The notes under the pieces are model-generated. The model was not told where the DNA came from, made no database searches, and saw only the letters and a program-made list of their open reading frames with translations. Below, one piece after another: positions 9,043-17,372 of a stretch of DNA of 63,029 nucleotides. This DNA is from Patescibacteria group bacterium. Lineage in GTDB: Bacteria > Patescibacteriota > Patescibacteriia > 2-12-FULL-60-25. Made by a program: the position numbers and the translations under genes. The stretch covers positions 89,791 through 152,819 of the forward strand of contig JAQTXZ010000002.1 in assembly GCA_028688515.1 (NCBI GenBank), in the 5' to 3' direction. Every line of letters begins with the position of its first letter. The stretch's first letter is position 1.

Positions 9043-9095
9043 AAAAAGTGCCTCCAAACCGCTAAGCGTGAGTTCGCTTGGTGAGTTAGAGGCAC
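9043..9095 (-). terminator. Terminator of the 617-aa gene
   Basis: Read on the minus strand: stem gtgcctc/gaggcac (9089-9095 with 9048-9054) enclosing a second stem, followed by TTTTTGTTT. It is 60 nt past the stop codon of the minus-strand gene. Confidence 0.8.
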
Positions 9096-9155
9096 TGCAC
9101 GACGTAATCGAGGAATTTGATTCACGTCGTGCAAGAAGTGGTGCCGGAAAGGTCG

Positions 9156-11009
9156 TCAGGAAGCGGGGGACGCTTCGTCTGACGTCGGCGAAGCGGGCGC
9201 TTCGCCGTTGTTGCCGTTGGCAGGCGCAACGGAGATCGGCTCTTGGCCCTTGGCCTTGAGCGCGTCTCCGAGGGTTGCCTTCGGCGCATCGCTGACGATC
9301 TGGTCGACCTCGGCCTGGTCGTCTGGCTTGAACTGCGCGCGGCAACTTGCCCTGTTGGCAGCAGCAAGTCGAGCGTTGCGCTTTGCGCGTCGCGCATCCC
9401 GAATGCTCTTGGCGCTCGGTGCGCTATCGTCTGTTGCCGCTTGCCCGACTTCGACGATTGCCATCGGAACGATGGAGTCGCGTCGCCCCTCGGACTCTTC
9501 CGCTGCCGCAGGCGGCACACTATCTACGAGTTCCGACTCGTCGACCTGCGTGACATCGTCGGGTTGATCTTGCCAGCGCGGGTCGCACTCTTCGTCGTCG
9601 TCATCATTCTGCTCTTCCGAGTCAGGTTCGGCGTTGTCGACAAGGTGAAGGTTGGCAGAATCGGAGCCGTCTCCCTGCGGAATCTCGTCCGGACCATTAT
9701 CTTCCAAGTCAGACTCGAGGGTTTGGACGGGGAAGTCGCTGTCCGCCGCTGCGCCGTTCTGCTCTTGCGAGTCAGATCCGGCCTTGGCCTCTTCGTCAGC
9801 AGTGGCTCCGGGCAGTGGAGGAGGGATGGTAGCCGCGACGCCGATGCCGCGCATCGTGTCAGGTCCCTTTTCTGCGGCAGCCGGCACAGGTGATGGTGCA
9901 GGTGCTTCGGCTGCAGCTTCAACTTCAGCCAGAGCCTCATCCTCTTCCTCATCCTCTTCCTTGGGTACTGCTATCTCAACCTTTTGGATGACGCCGGCCA
10001 TGGCTTTCAGGGGGAGGATTTGTTCTGGGATCAGCTCCGGGGGCAACAGAATCGTGCCTCGAATGAGATCCGCGAACATCGTGCTGTAGCGCCAAGCGAG
10101 GAAACTGCAGCACAGCCGCAGCGCGACGATGTAGGGGAGATGAATCATCGCGACTTCGCCGTGCGGATAACGGACGAGGATGGTGATGCTATCCAACTTC
10201 ACAAAATCCGAGGCGACTTCGTAATGGCCGTCGTCCTTCAAACGTCGGACAGATCCTCTTTGCCCCGTTATGACGTAGGCTAAGATAGGTCCATCTTCTC
10301 CCCATTCCTGCCGGCTAATGCCCGTGTCGTTCAAGGTTCGCGGCGCGAGTGTTGCTTGAAGCAGCATCTCCGCCGGAATCCGAACGGCGGCATCCCAGCC
10401 GCGGACCCCGACTCGGGGGCGCGGGTCTGCAAAGGCCGGCGCTTTAAGCGGGATGGAGTAGAGCGACTTTTTGGGATTGAGGATCAGGTCGCGCAGCTGC
10501 TCTGACAAGCCACGTGCATACTTATCCACGATTTGGCGCTGTCGCAGCTCGGGCGGCATGCAGTTCTCTTCACCCAAGTAGATGACGAACTCAGCATCTG
10601 TTGGCATGAAACGCGGGCTCGGATCGACGAGTCCGTCGACTCTTGCCAAGCCCGGCACGTTGCTCATGTGCCCGTCGAGCACCTTGCTCATACTCGGGTC
10701 GATCATGGCGATCCGAGGGTCGCCATTCTCAAGTGAGTTGTACTCGAAATGCACGCCGTTGCCCATCTCGATGCCGACGCACGGCAGCGGGCCGAGCATC
10801 TCTCCATCAAACATCGTGTGTATGTTGAAAGAGAAGACGCTCCTATTGACACCGCCCCAGCGTCCCAGCTGGTTTCGCTGGAGATCGCGCGCAAGGCTTG
10901 CATATTCGTCGCGGACTTCTGCTACCGCCATGCAATACGCAGCCTCGACCTCGTTGACGCCAAGCGCTGCTGCTTCTACCTGCATATAAACGCTGTACGG
11001 TTTTCCCAT
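9156..11009 (-). CDS. Unknown 617-aa protein with acidic disordered tail
   Basis: I do not recognise this protein. Residues 1-370 look folded (mixed hydrophobic pattern, many Pro/Leu and motifs such as LGEENCMPPELRQRQIV and AVRIPAEMLLQATLAPR). Residues ~370-617 are low-complexity, acidic and Ala/Pro-rich (KEEDEEEDEALAEVEAAAEA), probably disordered. There is no signal peptide and no clear membrane helix. The start ATG 11009 has GGGAGAAAG 9 nt upstream on the minus strand. Codons are GC-rich and unlike recA or ftsK. The gene stands alone on this strand with its own terminator, beside an RNA-rich non-coding region. The overall look recalls phage or plasmid structural proteins, but no motif supports that. 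Acquisition by transfer is the most economical reading. Confidence 0.75.
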   Translation of the reverse strand: MGKPYSVYMQVEAAALGVNEVEAAYCMAVAEVRDEYASLARDLQRNQLGRWGGVNRSVFSFNIHTMFDGEMLGPLPCVGIEMGNGVHFEYNSLENGDPRIAMIDPSMSKVLDGHMSNVPGLARVDGLVDPSPRFMPTDAEFVIYLGEENCMPPELRQRQIVDKYARGLSEQLRDLILNPKKSLYSIPLKAPAFADPRPRVGVRGWDAAVRIPAEMLLQATLAPRTLNDTGISRQEWGEDGPILAYVITGQRGSVRRLKDDGHYEVASDFVKLDSITILVRYPHGEVAMIHLPYIVALRLCCSFLAWRYSTMFADLIRGTILLPPELIPEQILPLKAMAGVIQKVEIAVPKEEDEEEDEALAEVEAAAEAPAPSPVPAAAEKGPDTMRGIGVAATIPPPLPGATADEEAKAGSDSQEQNGAAADSDFPVQTLESDLEDNGPDEIPQGDGSDSANLHLVDNAEPDSEEQNDDDDEECDPRWQDQPDDVTQVDESELVDSVPPAAAEESEGRRDSIVPMAIVEVGQAATDDSAPSAKSIRDARRAKRNARLAAANRASCRAQFKPDDQAEVDQIVSDAPKATLGDALKAKGQEPISVAPANGNNGEAPASPTSDEASPAS

Positions 11010-11155
11010 GTGACTTTCTCCCTGGGATCCATCGGCTTCGTCGAAGCCGTTTAGTTGCTTTAGCTATCGCCGTGCCCGCCTGCATACAAAGTTTGCGGCG
11101 GGTCTATCGTCTATTTTCTTTTTCCTTTCCGGTTTTATGTTGTCGAGGTCCATCT

Positions 11156-11830
11156 CGGACCGTCATACTTAGTAACTTACGACGTGGTACGTGATGTACG
11201 TCATGTACGCTATGTACGTTAGCAAGTATGACCGTCCGAGTTTTGTTTACGCAGTTTATTAAGAAGGTTCAAGTGGAAAAGGGTTTCCCGGCCCGTCCCC
11301 CGTAGCCCTGAGTTTATCGAAGGGCGAAGGGGGGATATTTTAGACTTGGGTTAAGCGCCTTTATTTCTTCTTAAAAGTTGCAACGGACTCCCGTTGTGAT
11401 TGGACCATGCGTATGATCCAATCGCTACGAGTTTGCTAGATAGGACTTTCGTGTTTGGATGCAGACCGAGGAAGAAGCGAGGCTTTTTGTGAGGCGTACA
11501 TTGGGTACGGTGAGCAAAAAACGTAGCTTCTGACGAAGGGATGCGCCAAAGACGGAAGTCCGAACAGCAAAATGGAGGCGAGGCTCACGGTGTAGGCATT
11601 TGCCTTCCGCGAACATGAAGTGTGTGGTTCGACAACTTTGAGTCCAGCCTAAGCCGAAGTCGTTTTTTGTCTTCACACCCTCGATTTTAGTCGAGGTTTC
11701 CCCTCCATTTTGCTACCTCCAACAAAAGTTAGGGTTATAAAAGAACCATCTAACTTAGCAGTTTTTGGGGATTTTGTCAAGGCCGGCTAGGCGTACATAA
11801 CGTACATTGCGTACATAACGTACATAACGT
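11156..11830. repeat. Inverted-repeat pair (gtacgtnat unit) enclosing a structured RNA candidate
   Basis: The left part (11176-11222) is tandem gtacgtgat/gtacgtcat/gtacgctat units. It is itself enclosed in a 15-bp hairpin with one mismatch (11156-11170 with 11224-11238). The right arm (about 11790-11830) is the complement: cgtacataacgtacattgcg and on. Between them there is no gene, only the structured element at 11566-11714 and other hairpins. The layout is that of the protein-bearing cassettes, but the cargo is non-coding. Confidence 0.65.
11566..11714. ncRNA. Candidate structured RNA A (13-bp closing stem)
   Basis: The arms agcaaaatggagg (11566-11578) and cctccattttgct (11702-11714) pair perfectly over 13 bp and enclose 123 nt. 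Inside are hairpins aggca/tgcct, tgaag/cttca with cgac/gtcg nested, and cctcga/tcgagg. No known RNA signature was recognised: no RNase P core, tmRNA tag or SRP loop. The strand cannot be decided. An overlapping minus-strand frame of 83 codons exists but lacks a ribosome-binding site or protein-like character. Confidence 0.45.
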
Positions 11831-11858
11831 CAAAATTAGAAAAAATGGCTAAATTTAA

Positions 11859-12005
11859 CTAAAAAAGCTCGGCTTTTTGTTTGGGGTGCTTGGTCTTGCG
11901 GCTGTAAGCCTTCTTGTTTTTATGTAAACGCGAAGCTGGCGCACTTGTTTTGCGTATCTTTTTATCAATTTCCCTTTGATTGATTGTTAAAATCGTTTTT
12001 TGCAT
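11859..12005 (-). CDS. Small basic protein, 48 aa, unknown
   Basis: The minus-strand frame runs from ATG 12005 to TAG 11859. It begins MQKTILTINQREIDKKIRK, continues with SAPASRLHKNKKAYSRKTKH, and ends PKQKAELF. It is strongly basic (over a third Lys/Arg/His), with a KNKKAYSRKTKH block. This loosely resembles the KNKKGKGSYMRKGKH tail of the ribosome-rescue factor ArfA, which binds ribosomes stalled on truncated mRNA; the resemblance is short and may be only basic-residue bias. No Shine-Dalgarno is seen. A perfect 22-bp inverted repeat begins 1 nt upstream of the start codon. An aaaaagctcggcttttt hairpin overlaps the end of the gene. Nucleic acid or ribosome binding is the likely role. Confidence 0.5.
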   Translation of the reverse strand: MQKTILTINQREIDKKIRKTSAPASRLHKNKKAYSRKTKHPKQKAELF

Positions 12006-12006
12006 A

Positions 12007-12060
12007 CCTTAGAAATAGGTCAAATTGGACCAATATGGCCAATTTGACCTATTTCTAAGG
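12007..12060. promoter_or_regulatory. Perfect 22-bp inverted repeat beside the 48-aa gene
   Basis: The arms 12007-12028 (starting ccttagaaataggtcaaatt) and 12039-12060 are exact reverse complements with a 10-nt loop. The element abuts the start codon of the minus-strand gene at 12005. It could be an operator or, in RNA, a very stable hairpin blocking translation initiation. Confidence 0.6.
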
Positions 12061-12067
12061 ATACTAA

Positions 12068-12240
12068 AATCCCCCAACAAAGTGAAGGGGGACTGTCCTT
12101 TGGGAGTTAACCCGGGACGGTCCAGTGCGCTTGGGGCAGGGTTGCCCAGTGTGAACCAGGCTATCTGACTTACGCGCAACCCGATATGTGCCCGTAAGGG
12201 CCATACCGAGTTCTTCTCTCCTCCACTTTGTTGGGGGATT
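12068..12240. ncRNA. Candidate structured RNA C (17-bp closing stem, multibranch)
   Basis: The arms 12068-12084 (aatcccccaacaaagtg) and 12224-12240 pair perfectly over 17 bp. Inside (plus sense): ggactgtcc with ggacggtcc around a gggagttaaccc hairpin; gggc/gccc; tgcgc/gcgca; and gccc-gtaa-gggc. This is a compact multibranched fold of ~170 nt. The 18-nt motif near its 3' side (12206-12223) recurs inverted at 8870-8887. I recognise no known class and the strand is undecided. Confidence 0.5.
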
Positions 12241-12245
12241 CTGCT

Positions 12246-12314
12246 TAATTACAAATTACGAATTACGAATGCCAAATCCGTATTTGGCATTTGGCATTCG
12301 TAATTTGGCATTGA
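12246..12314. repeat. Short-unit inverted repeat (cgtaatt / tttggcatt units)
   Basis: The left half is aattacaaattacgaattac; the right half is tttggcatttggcattcg then taatttggcattg. The halves pair with each other, and aaattacgaattacgaatgc is also the exact complement of the arm at 9004-9039. No cargo is present. Confidence 0.6.
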
Positions 12315-12378
12315 ATAAAGATGGTCCTCCGGCCATTTTTTGTTATTTAGTTTTGAAATTTAGTTTGATGGATCCACG

Positions 12379-12566
12379 ATCTTTCGATCACGAAGCCATT
12401 AGACTGGCCGATTGACACTGTGGTACTTGTGTCTTTCGGCCGAGACGAGGGAGCGTCCTCGGAGCTGTTGGCTGACTCACGGTACAATCGCACCTCCGTG
12501 AGCTTCGCCTCGGACAAGGTACTAATCGTGGCTACTACCTAAGTTGGCGCTGGCCACGATTTTTGG
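12379..12566 (+). ncRNA. Candidate small RNA D with terminator-like 3' hairpin
   Basis: A row of hairpins reads as one plus-strand transcript: gatc/gatc (12379-12391), ggccga/tcggcc with gacac/gtgtc inside (12406-12441), cgagg/cctcg, ctcacgg/ccgtgag (12476-12502), and aatcgtggc/gccacgatt (12524-12561) ending in TTTT. No open frame fits and no known RNA family was recognised. The upstream promoter is unclear. Confidence 0.4.
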
Positions 12567-13548
12567 GCACTGACCTGGGCGAAGGTTAGTCCCGGTTCGA
12601 TCCAATGCTGCTAATCGCTCTGCAACACTGAATTTATCGATCCGATGCCGCAAATTGCCCTGCAAACATCGGCTTGGCACGACTTGCGTGGGATCTTCAC
12701 GCCGTCGTCCTGACTGACGAATCGTACAGTTGGTAGGGTACTGGCCTTTTGCGATTGATCCTTTTTTCGCATTTGGTCCAGTCCCTTGCGCCCTGTCGGC
12801 GCTTCATCGGGGAATTTAACCCCTCAGATGATTTGGCCGGATAACCCGCAGGTAGGGGGTCCGGCCGGCTTGGGATGGGGAGGTCTTCTCCCCACGGGCG
12901 CGGACCGCGCCCTTCTGACTTTTCGCCGGTTGCCCTCTGGTAGGGGTCCGGCTTCAGAAAAATGGACGTTTGGGGAGTAAAGTCACGACACGCGGTGCAC
13001 AACGAATAGCTATTATGGCTATTCGCGGGCATGTCGCGAACCGCATCTGGGTGCTATTCCTCTCCGTGGGAGAAGTCAACCCATTACAGCCGGCTGTTTC
13101 CGGCATACCCCTCACGTCCCCGTCCGTTGTCCCTTGGCGGGGTTCGATTCCCCTAATGGGGCACTTCCCGCTGCTTGGACGTCGTCCGGACGGTTATAGA
13201 GGTTATCAAGCAAGCTTGATAGCGGTTCCCGAAAGCCGAAGCTTTGGTAACCATGGGGTTGTTGCTGGCATCGCATTCCAGTCGAAACCGGATTGAGATG
13301 TCCTCCTTCCCCGTCTGCAGCATTGCCCGTGTTTGGGGTGCCGCAAGATTTCCTCCTCTATAACTGTCCAGACGACTGCCTTCTCAGCTTTTTAATGAAC
13401 AAATAACTATACCACAAATCGATGATTTTGTCAAGGGTATAGAGGCAGTTTTTAAGGCTAAGATTAGCCAAAAAATATTTAGCTTAATATAGCCAAAAAA
13501 CATAATGAATACGCATTTTTTGGCTAATATCTATCAACAGTTAAACTC
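12567..13548. other. Long GC-rich, hairpin-dense non-coding stretch
   Basis: About 1 kb without a believable gene; both strands have short frames, but none with protein-like sequence or a start signal. It is dense in hairpins: gggcgcgg/ccgcgccc near 12896-12913, cgaatagc/gctattcg near 13004-13026, gccgg/ccggc near 13089-13104 and atcaag/cttgat near 13205-13222. A tRNA T-arm look-alike lies at 13136-13163. AT-rich DNA then follows with a 14-bp inverted repeat attagccaaaaaat (13463-13476 with 13515-13528). It could hold one large structured RNA. I looked for RNase P, tmRNA and SRP signatures and did not find convincing ones. Confidence 0.4.
13136..13163 (+). other. tRNA 3'-end-like fragment
   Basis: ggttcgattccc with flanking gggg/cccc is a typical T-arm (7-nt loop ttcgatt), followed by taatggggca, as in an acceptor 3' strand. 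No matching 5' acceptor strand (gccccat), D-arm or anticodon arm is found nearby. It may be a tRNA remnant or an attachment-site footprint rather than a gene. Confidence 0.35.
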
Positions 13549-13577
13549 TTGACTCATTATTGACCGCGTGGCACAAT
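13549..13577 (+). promoter_or_regulatory. rpoB promoter
   Basis: TTGACT, 17 bp, CACAAT. It lies about 320 bp before the rpoB start, which implies a long leader (about 13584-13896). The leader contains a cctcc/ggggg hairpin followed by TTTTT (13731-13758), a possible attenuator. Confidence 0.6.
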
Positions 13578-13896
13578 GCGCCAGCGAACGCAAATTTGAC
13601 AGATCGGGGATGGGCTGTTCTCACTCCCTAATCTCAATAATCCTGTCATTTCAAGAACAGAGAATTGCCGGGATTTACGCTATTTACTTTTTTGGCGTGA
13701 TGAATATATTGTCTTAAAAAAGATTTGAAGTCCTCCATAAACAACATTTGGGGGATTTTTGCGTCTTGCAGCGTTCGCGTCACAATTTGAATAATTGCCA
13801 AGGCTCGCCGCTTTCTGGCCAACGCCCAGCTACCCGCCTGTACGGTCTCGTGCACAGGGTCTGGCCGGTGGAGGCAGAGCTGTAATCATCCTCTCC

Positions 13897-16800
13897 ATGC
13901 CCACGCAGGTTTTTCGACGCCAGCCTCTTAAAGAGACGGAGCGTCGCTTCTTCACGGCTTCCCGTGACGCAATGGCACTGCCGGATCTCATCGAGGTCCA
14001 AAAGTACAGTTACAGGTGGTTTTTAGAAAACGGTCTTAAAGAACTGTTTTCAGAAATTTCGCCGATTCGCGATTTTATCGGCCGCGACCTGGAGCTTTGG
14101 TTCACGGATTATTTTATTGATGAACCTAAGTTTGACGAAAAAACGTCAAAATTAAAAAGCATCACGTTCGAAGCGCCGTTGCGCGTTAAAACAAAACTCA
14201 TCAACAAGCGCACGCAGGAAACAAAGGAGCAAGAGATCTATCTCGGCGATTTGCCGGTAATGACCGATCGCGGAACTTTTGTCATTAATGGAATCGAGCG
14301 TGTTATCGTTTCGCAGCTTGTGCGTTCCGCCGGTGCGTTTTTTACGGCAGAACTCGGACGCGGCCGCCGTTATTATGGGGCAAAAGTTATTCCCAATCGC
14401 GGAGCTTGGTTGGAGTTTGAGACTGACGGCAACTGCGTGGTTTGGGTCAAGATCGATCGCAAGCGCAAAGTGGCGGCAACATCGCTTTTGCGAGCTTTTG
14501 GCATGAGCAGCGACGAAGAAATTTTGGAGACTTTTAAAGATGCCGACATTCATCCTCTTAACAAATATATAGAGTCGACTTTGGCAAAGGATTTGGCCAA
14601 GAACGAAGACGAGGGACATATCGAGGTTTACAAACGCATCCGTCCGGGTGATTTGGCGACTGCGGATAACGCCAAGTCTTTGATCCAGTCCATGTTCTTT
14701 AAGTTTGAGCGTTATGATTTGGGTCCGGTCGGCCGTTATAAATTCAACCAGCGTTTTGGCATGGCTTGGGATGATCAAATGGTCATCAAAGAAGAGAACA
14801 GAATCTTGTCCAAAGAAGATTTGGTCTTGATTCTCAAAGAAATCATCAGATTGAACAATACGCAGGAAGATGCGGACGACGTGGATCACTTGGGAAACCG
14901 CCGCGTGCGTGCCATTGGCGAACTTTTGCAAAGCAGATTCCGCATCGGTTTGGCGCGCATGGAGCGCATCGTTAAAGACCGCATGTCAACGCAAGAGGTA
15001 ACCACGATTTCTCCGGGTAGATTGGTGAATGCGCGTCCGGTTATCGGCGCGGTGCGCGAATTCTTTATGTCTTCGCAGCTTTCGCAGTTCATGGATCAAA
15101 CCAATCCGCTTTCCGAGCTCGAACATAAACGACGTTTGTCGGCCACCGGCCCCGGCGGTCTTTCGCGTGAACGCGCCGGCTTTGAAGTTCGCGACGTGCA
15201 TCGAACTCACTACGGCCGTATCTGTCCGATCCAATCTCCGGAAGGTCCGAACATTGGTTTGGTGGGCCACATGTCTAGCTACGCGCGCATCAATGAGTAT
15301 GGATTTATCGAAACGCCGTATCGCAAGGTAAAAAATTGGGCGGAAAATAACGGCGAGGATCTCGTTGGTTTGACTCTGCGCGTGGATGTCCGCGACGGCG
15401 AAGGCAAGATTGTAGCCGAAGCCGGTAAAGAAGTTACAAAAGACATGGCCAAAAAGTTGGCCAAGGTATCGATTACCAAAATTCCGGTTACGCCAAAAGT
15501 AACGAGTGAAATCGTTTATCTGAACGCTTTCACGGAAGAGCGCGGTACGACCGCTCCCGCAACGACTCCGATTGACCGCGAAGGAAGGTTTTTGGTAGAG
15601 CGCACGCCGGCCAGAAAAAACGGCGAGCCAACCATCGTTGACGTGCACGAAATTGATTACGTGGATGTTTCTTCAAAACAAATTCTTTCCATTTCAACTT
15701 CGCTCATTCCGTTTGTCGAGCATGATGACGGTCAACGTGCGCTCATGGGATCCAACATGCAACGCCAGGCTGTGCCTTGCATTAAGCCGGAGTCGCCGAT
15801 TGTGGGCACCGGCGTAGAGCGGCGCGCTGCGGTTGATTCTGGCCACGCATTGCTTGCGCCGGATGACGGCACGATTACTGAATTGTCGGGAAATCACATC
15901 GAACTTCAAACTCAAGATGGACAAATCAGACGCTACGACTTGGTTAAATTTCAACGTTCCAACCATTCAACTTGTTTGAACCAGCGCGTGCGCGTCAACA
16001 AGGGTCAAAAAGTTTATGCGGGCGAAGTGCTGCTCGACGGAACATCGTGCCAAAACGGCGAGATGGCGCTTGGACAAAACCTGTTGTGCGCTTATCTTAT
16101 CTGGGATGGTTACAACTACGAAGATGCCATCATCCTTTCGGAGCGCTTGGTTCACCAGGATCGCTTTACTTCCATTCACATCGAGCACTACAACATGGAT
16201 GTGCGCGACACCAAGCTTGGAGCCGAAGTCGTGACCAACGACATCCCGAACGTATCAGAAGAAAAATTGAAGAACTTGGATGAGAACGGCGTTATTCGTA
16301 TCGGCGCAGAAGTAAAATCCGGCGATATTTTGGTGGGCAAGATCACGCCTAAAGGTGAAACCGATTTGTCTGCGGAAGAAAAATTATTGCGTGCCATCTT
16401 TGGCGAAAAAGCCCGCGATGTTCGCGATACGTCGTTGTATTTGCAGCATGGTGCCCGCGGAAAAGTCGTCGGCATCACCACGTTTACGCGTGAAAACGGA
16501 GACAAACTCCAGCCGGGTGTCCTCAAACGTATCGTCGTGGCCGTCGCTGATCTGCGCAAAATTCAAGTCGGCGATAAGTTGGCCGGACGTCACGGTAACA
16601 AGGGTGTTATTTCGCGCATTGTGCCTTTGGCCGACATGCCGTTTTTGGAAGATGGAACTCCGCTGGATGTTATTCTTTCTCCGCTTGGCGTTGTCTCCCG
16701 TATGAACCTGGGACAAACGCTCGAGACGCACATGGGTTTGGCGGCAAACGCTTTGGGTTACAAAGTCGCTACTCCGGTGTTTGACGGAATTCCCGAAGAA

Positions 16801-17358
16801 ATAGTTCGCTCTGAATTGGTGCGTGCCGGTTTTCCGGATGACGGAAAAATCAAACTCTTCGACGGACGCACCGGCGTACCTTACGAATACAGTCCGACCG
16901 TCGGTTACAACTACATGCTTAAGTTGAACCACATGGTAGAAGATAAGATTCATCAGCGTTCCATTGGTCCGTACTCGCTCATTACGCAACAGCCATTGGG
17001 AGGCAAGGCTCAATCCGGAGGACAGCGTTTTGGAGAAATGGAAGTTTGGTCGCTCGAGGCATATGGCGCGGCGCACACGCTGCAAGAAGTCTTGACCATC
17101 AAATCAGATGACGTCACCGGACGTTCGAAAGCTTACGAAGCTATTATCAAAGGCGAAACTATCTCAAAGGTGAACGTGCCGGAATCGTTCAATGTTTTGA
17201 TGCGCGAGCTGAAAGGCTTGTGTCTCGACGTTGAATTGCTTAAGGACGGATCGCGTATAGAAGAAAGCAAGCCTGAACATGTTGCTAAACCGGCAGCAGC
17301 GGCACCCACCGAAGAGATGACTTGGGACGCGCCGGCCGAAGAGTTTAACGTCTCATAA
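13897..17358 (+). CDS. rpoB: RNA polymerase beta subunit
   Basis: About 1153 aa. It forms the RNA polymerase active-site cleft with RpoC. The start ATG 13897 (MPTQVFRRQPLKETERRFF) is chosen because upstream codons (from 13795) are not conserved-looking. Visible signatures: the rifampicin region SSQLSQFMDQTNPLSELEHK, RRLSATGPGGLSRERAG, the RDVHRTHYGRICPIQSPEGP block, KLAGRHGNKGVIS and the C-terminal GGQRFGEMEVWSLEAYGAAH. It is shorter than E. coli RpoB (1342 aa), lacking lineage insertions. It is followed after 14 bp by rpoC in the usual operon; the ribosomal protein genes that normally precede rpoB are absent here. Confidence 0.97.
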   Translation: MPTQVFRRQPLKETERRFFTASRDAMALPDLIEVQKYSYRWFLENGLKELFSEISPIRDFIGRDLELWFTDYFIDEPKFDEKTSKLKSITFEAPLRVKTKLINKRTQETKEQEIYLGDLPVMTDRGTFVINGIERVIVSQLVRSAGAFFTAELGRGRRYYGAKVIPNRGAWLEFETDGNCVVWVKIDRKRKVAATSLLRAFGMSSDEEILETFKDADIHPLNKYIESTLAKDLAKNEDEGHIEVYKRIRPGDLATADNAKSLIQSMFFKFERYDLGPVGRYKFNQRFGMAWDDQMVIKEENRILSKEDLVLILKEIIRLNNTQEDADDVDHLGNRRVRAIGELLQSRFRIGLARMERIVKDRMSTQEVTTISPGRLVNARPVIGAVREFFMSSQLSQFMDQTNPLSELEHKRRLSATGPGGLSRERAGFEVRDVHRTHYGRICPIQSPEGPNIGLVGHMSSYARINEYGFIETPYRKVKNWAENNGEDLVGLTLRVDVRDGEGKIVAEAGKEVTKDMAKKLAKVSITKIPVTPKVTSEIVYLNAFTEERGTTAPATTPIDREGRFLVERTPARKNGEPTIVDVHEIDYVDVSSKQILSISTSLIPFVEHDDGQRALMGSNMQRQAVPCIKPESPIVGTGVERRAAVDSGHALLAPDDGTITELSGNHIELQTQDGQIRRYDLVKFQRSNHSTCLNQRVRVNKGQKVYAGEVLLDGTSCQNGEMALGQNLLCAYLIWDGYNYEDAIILSERLVHQDRFTSIHIEHYNMDVRDTKLGAEVVTNDIPNVSEEKLKNLDENGVIRIGAEVKSGDILVGKITPKGETDLSAEEKLLRAIFGEKARDVRDTSLYLQHGARGKVVGITTFTRENGDKLQPGVLKRIVVAVADLRKIQVGDKLAGRHGNKGVISRIVPLADMPFLEDGTPLDVILSPLGVVSRMNLGQTLETHMGLAANALGYKVATPVFDGIPEEIVRSELVRAGFPDDGKIKLFDGRTGVPYEYSPTVGYNYMLKLNHMVEDKIHQRSIGPYSLITQQPLGGKAQSGGQRFGEMEVWSLEAYGAAHTLQEVLTIKSDDVTGRSKAYEAIIKGETISKVNVPESFNVLMRELKGLCLDVELLKDGSRIEESKPEHVAKPAAAAPTEEMTWDAPAEEFNVS

Positions 17359-17372
17359 TTTACGACCATCTT

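Noticed and set aside
12697-13296. Long open frames on both strands of the GC-rich region
   Set aside because: No start signal, no protein-like composition, and both strands open at once over hairpin-dense GC-rich sequence.
12567-13400. RNase P RNA or tmRNA
   Set aside because: AAAGTC and a T-arm-like sequence occur, but the RNase P P4 core pair and an Ala-type tmRNA acceptor with tag frame were not found.
13646-13855. 69-codon minus-strand frame in the rpoB leader
   Set aside because: No ribosome-binding site or -10 box, and it lies in the transcribed leader of rpoB on the other strand.
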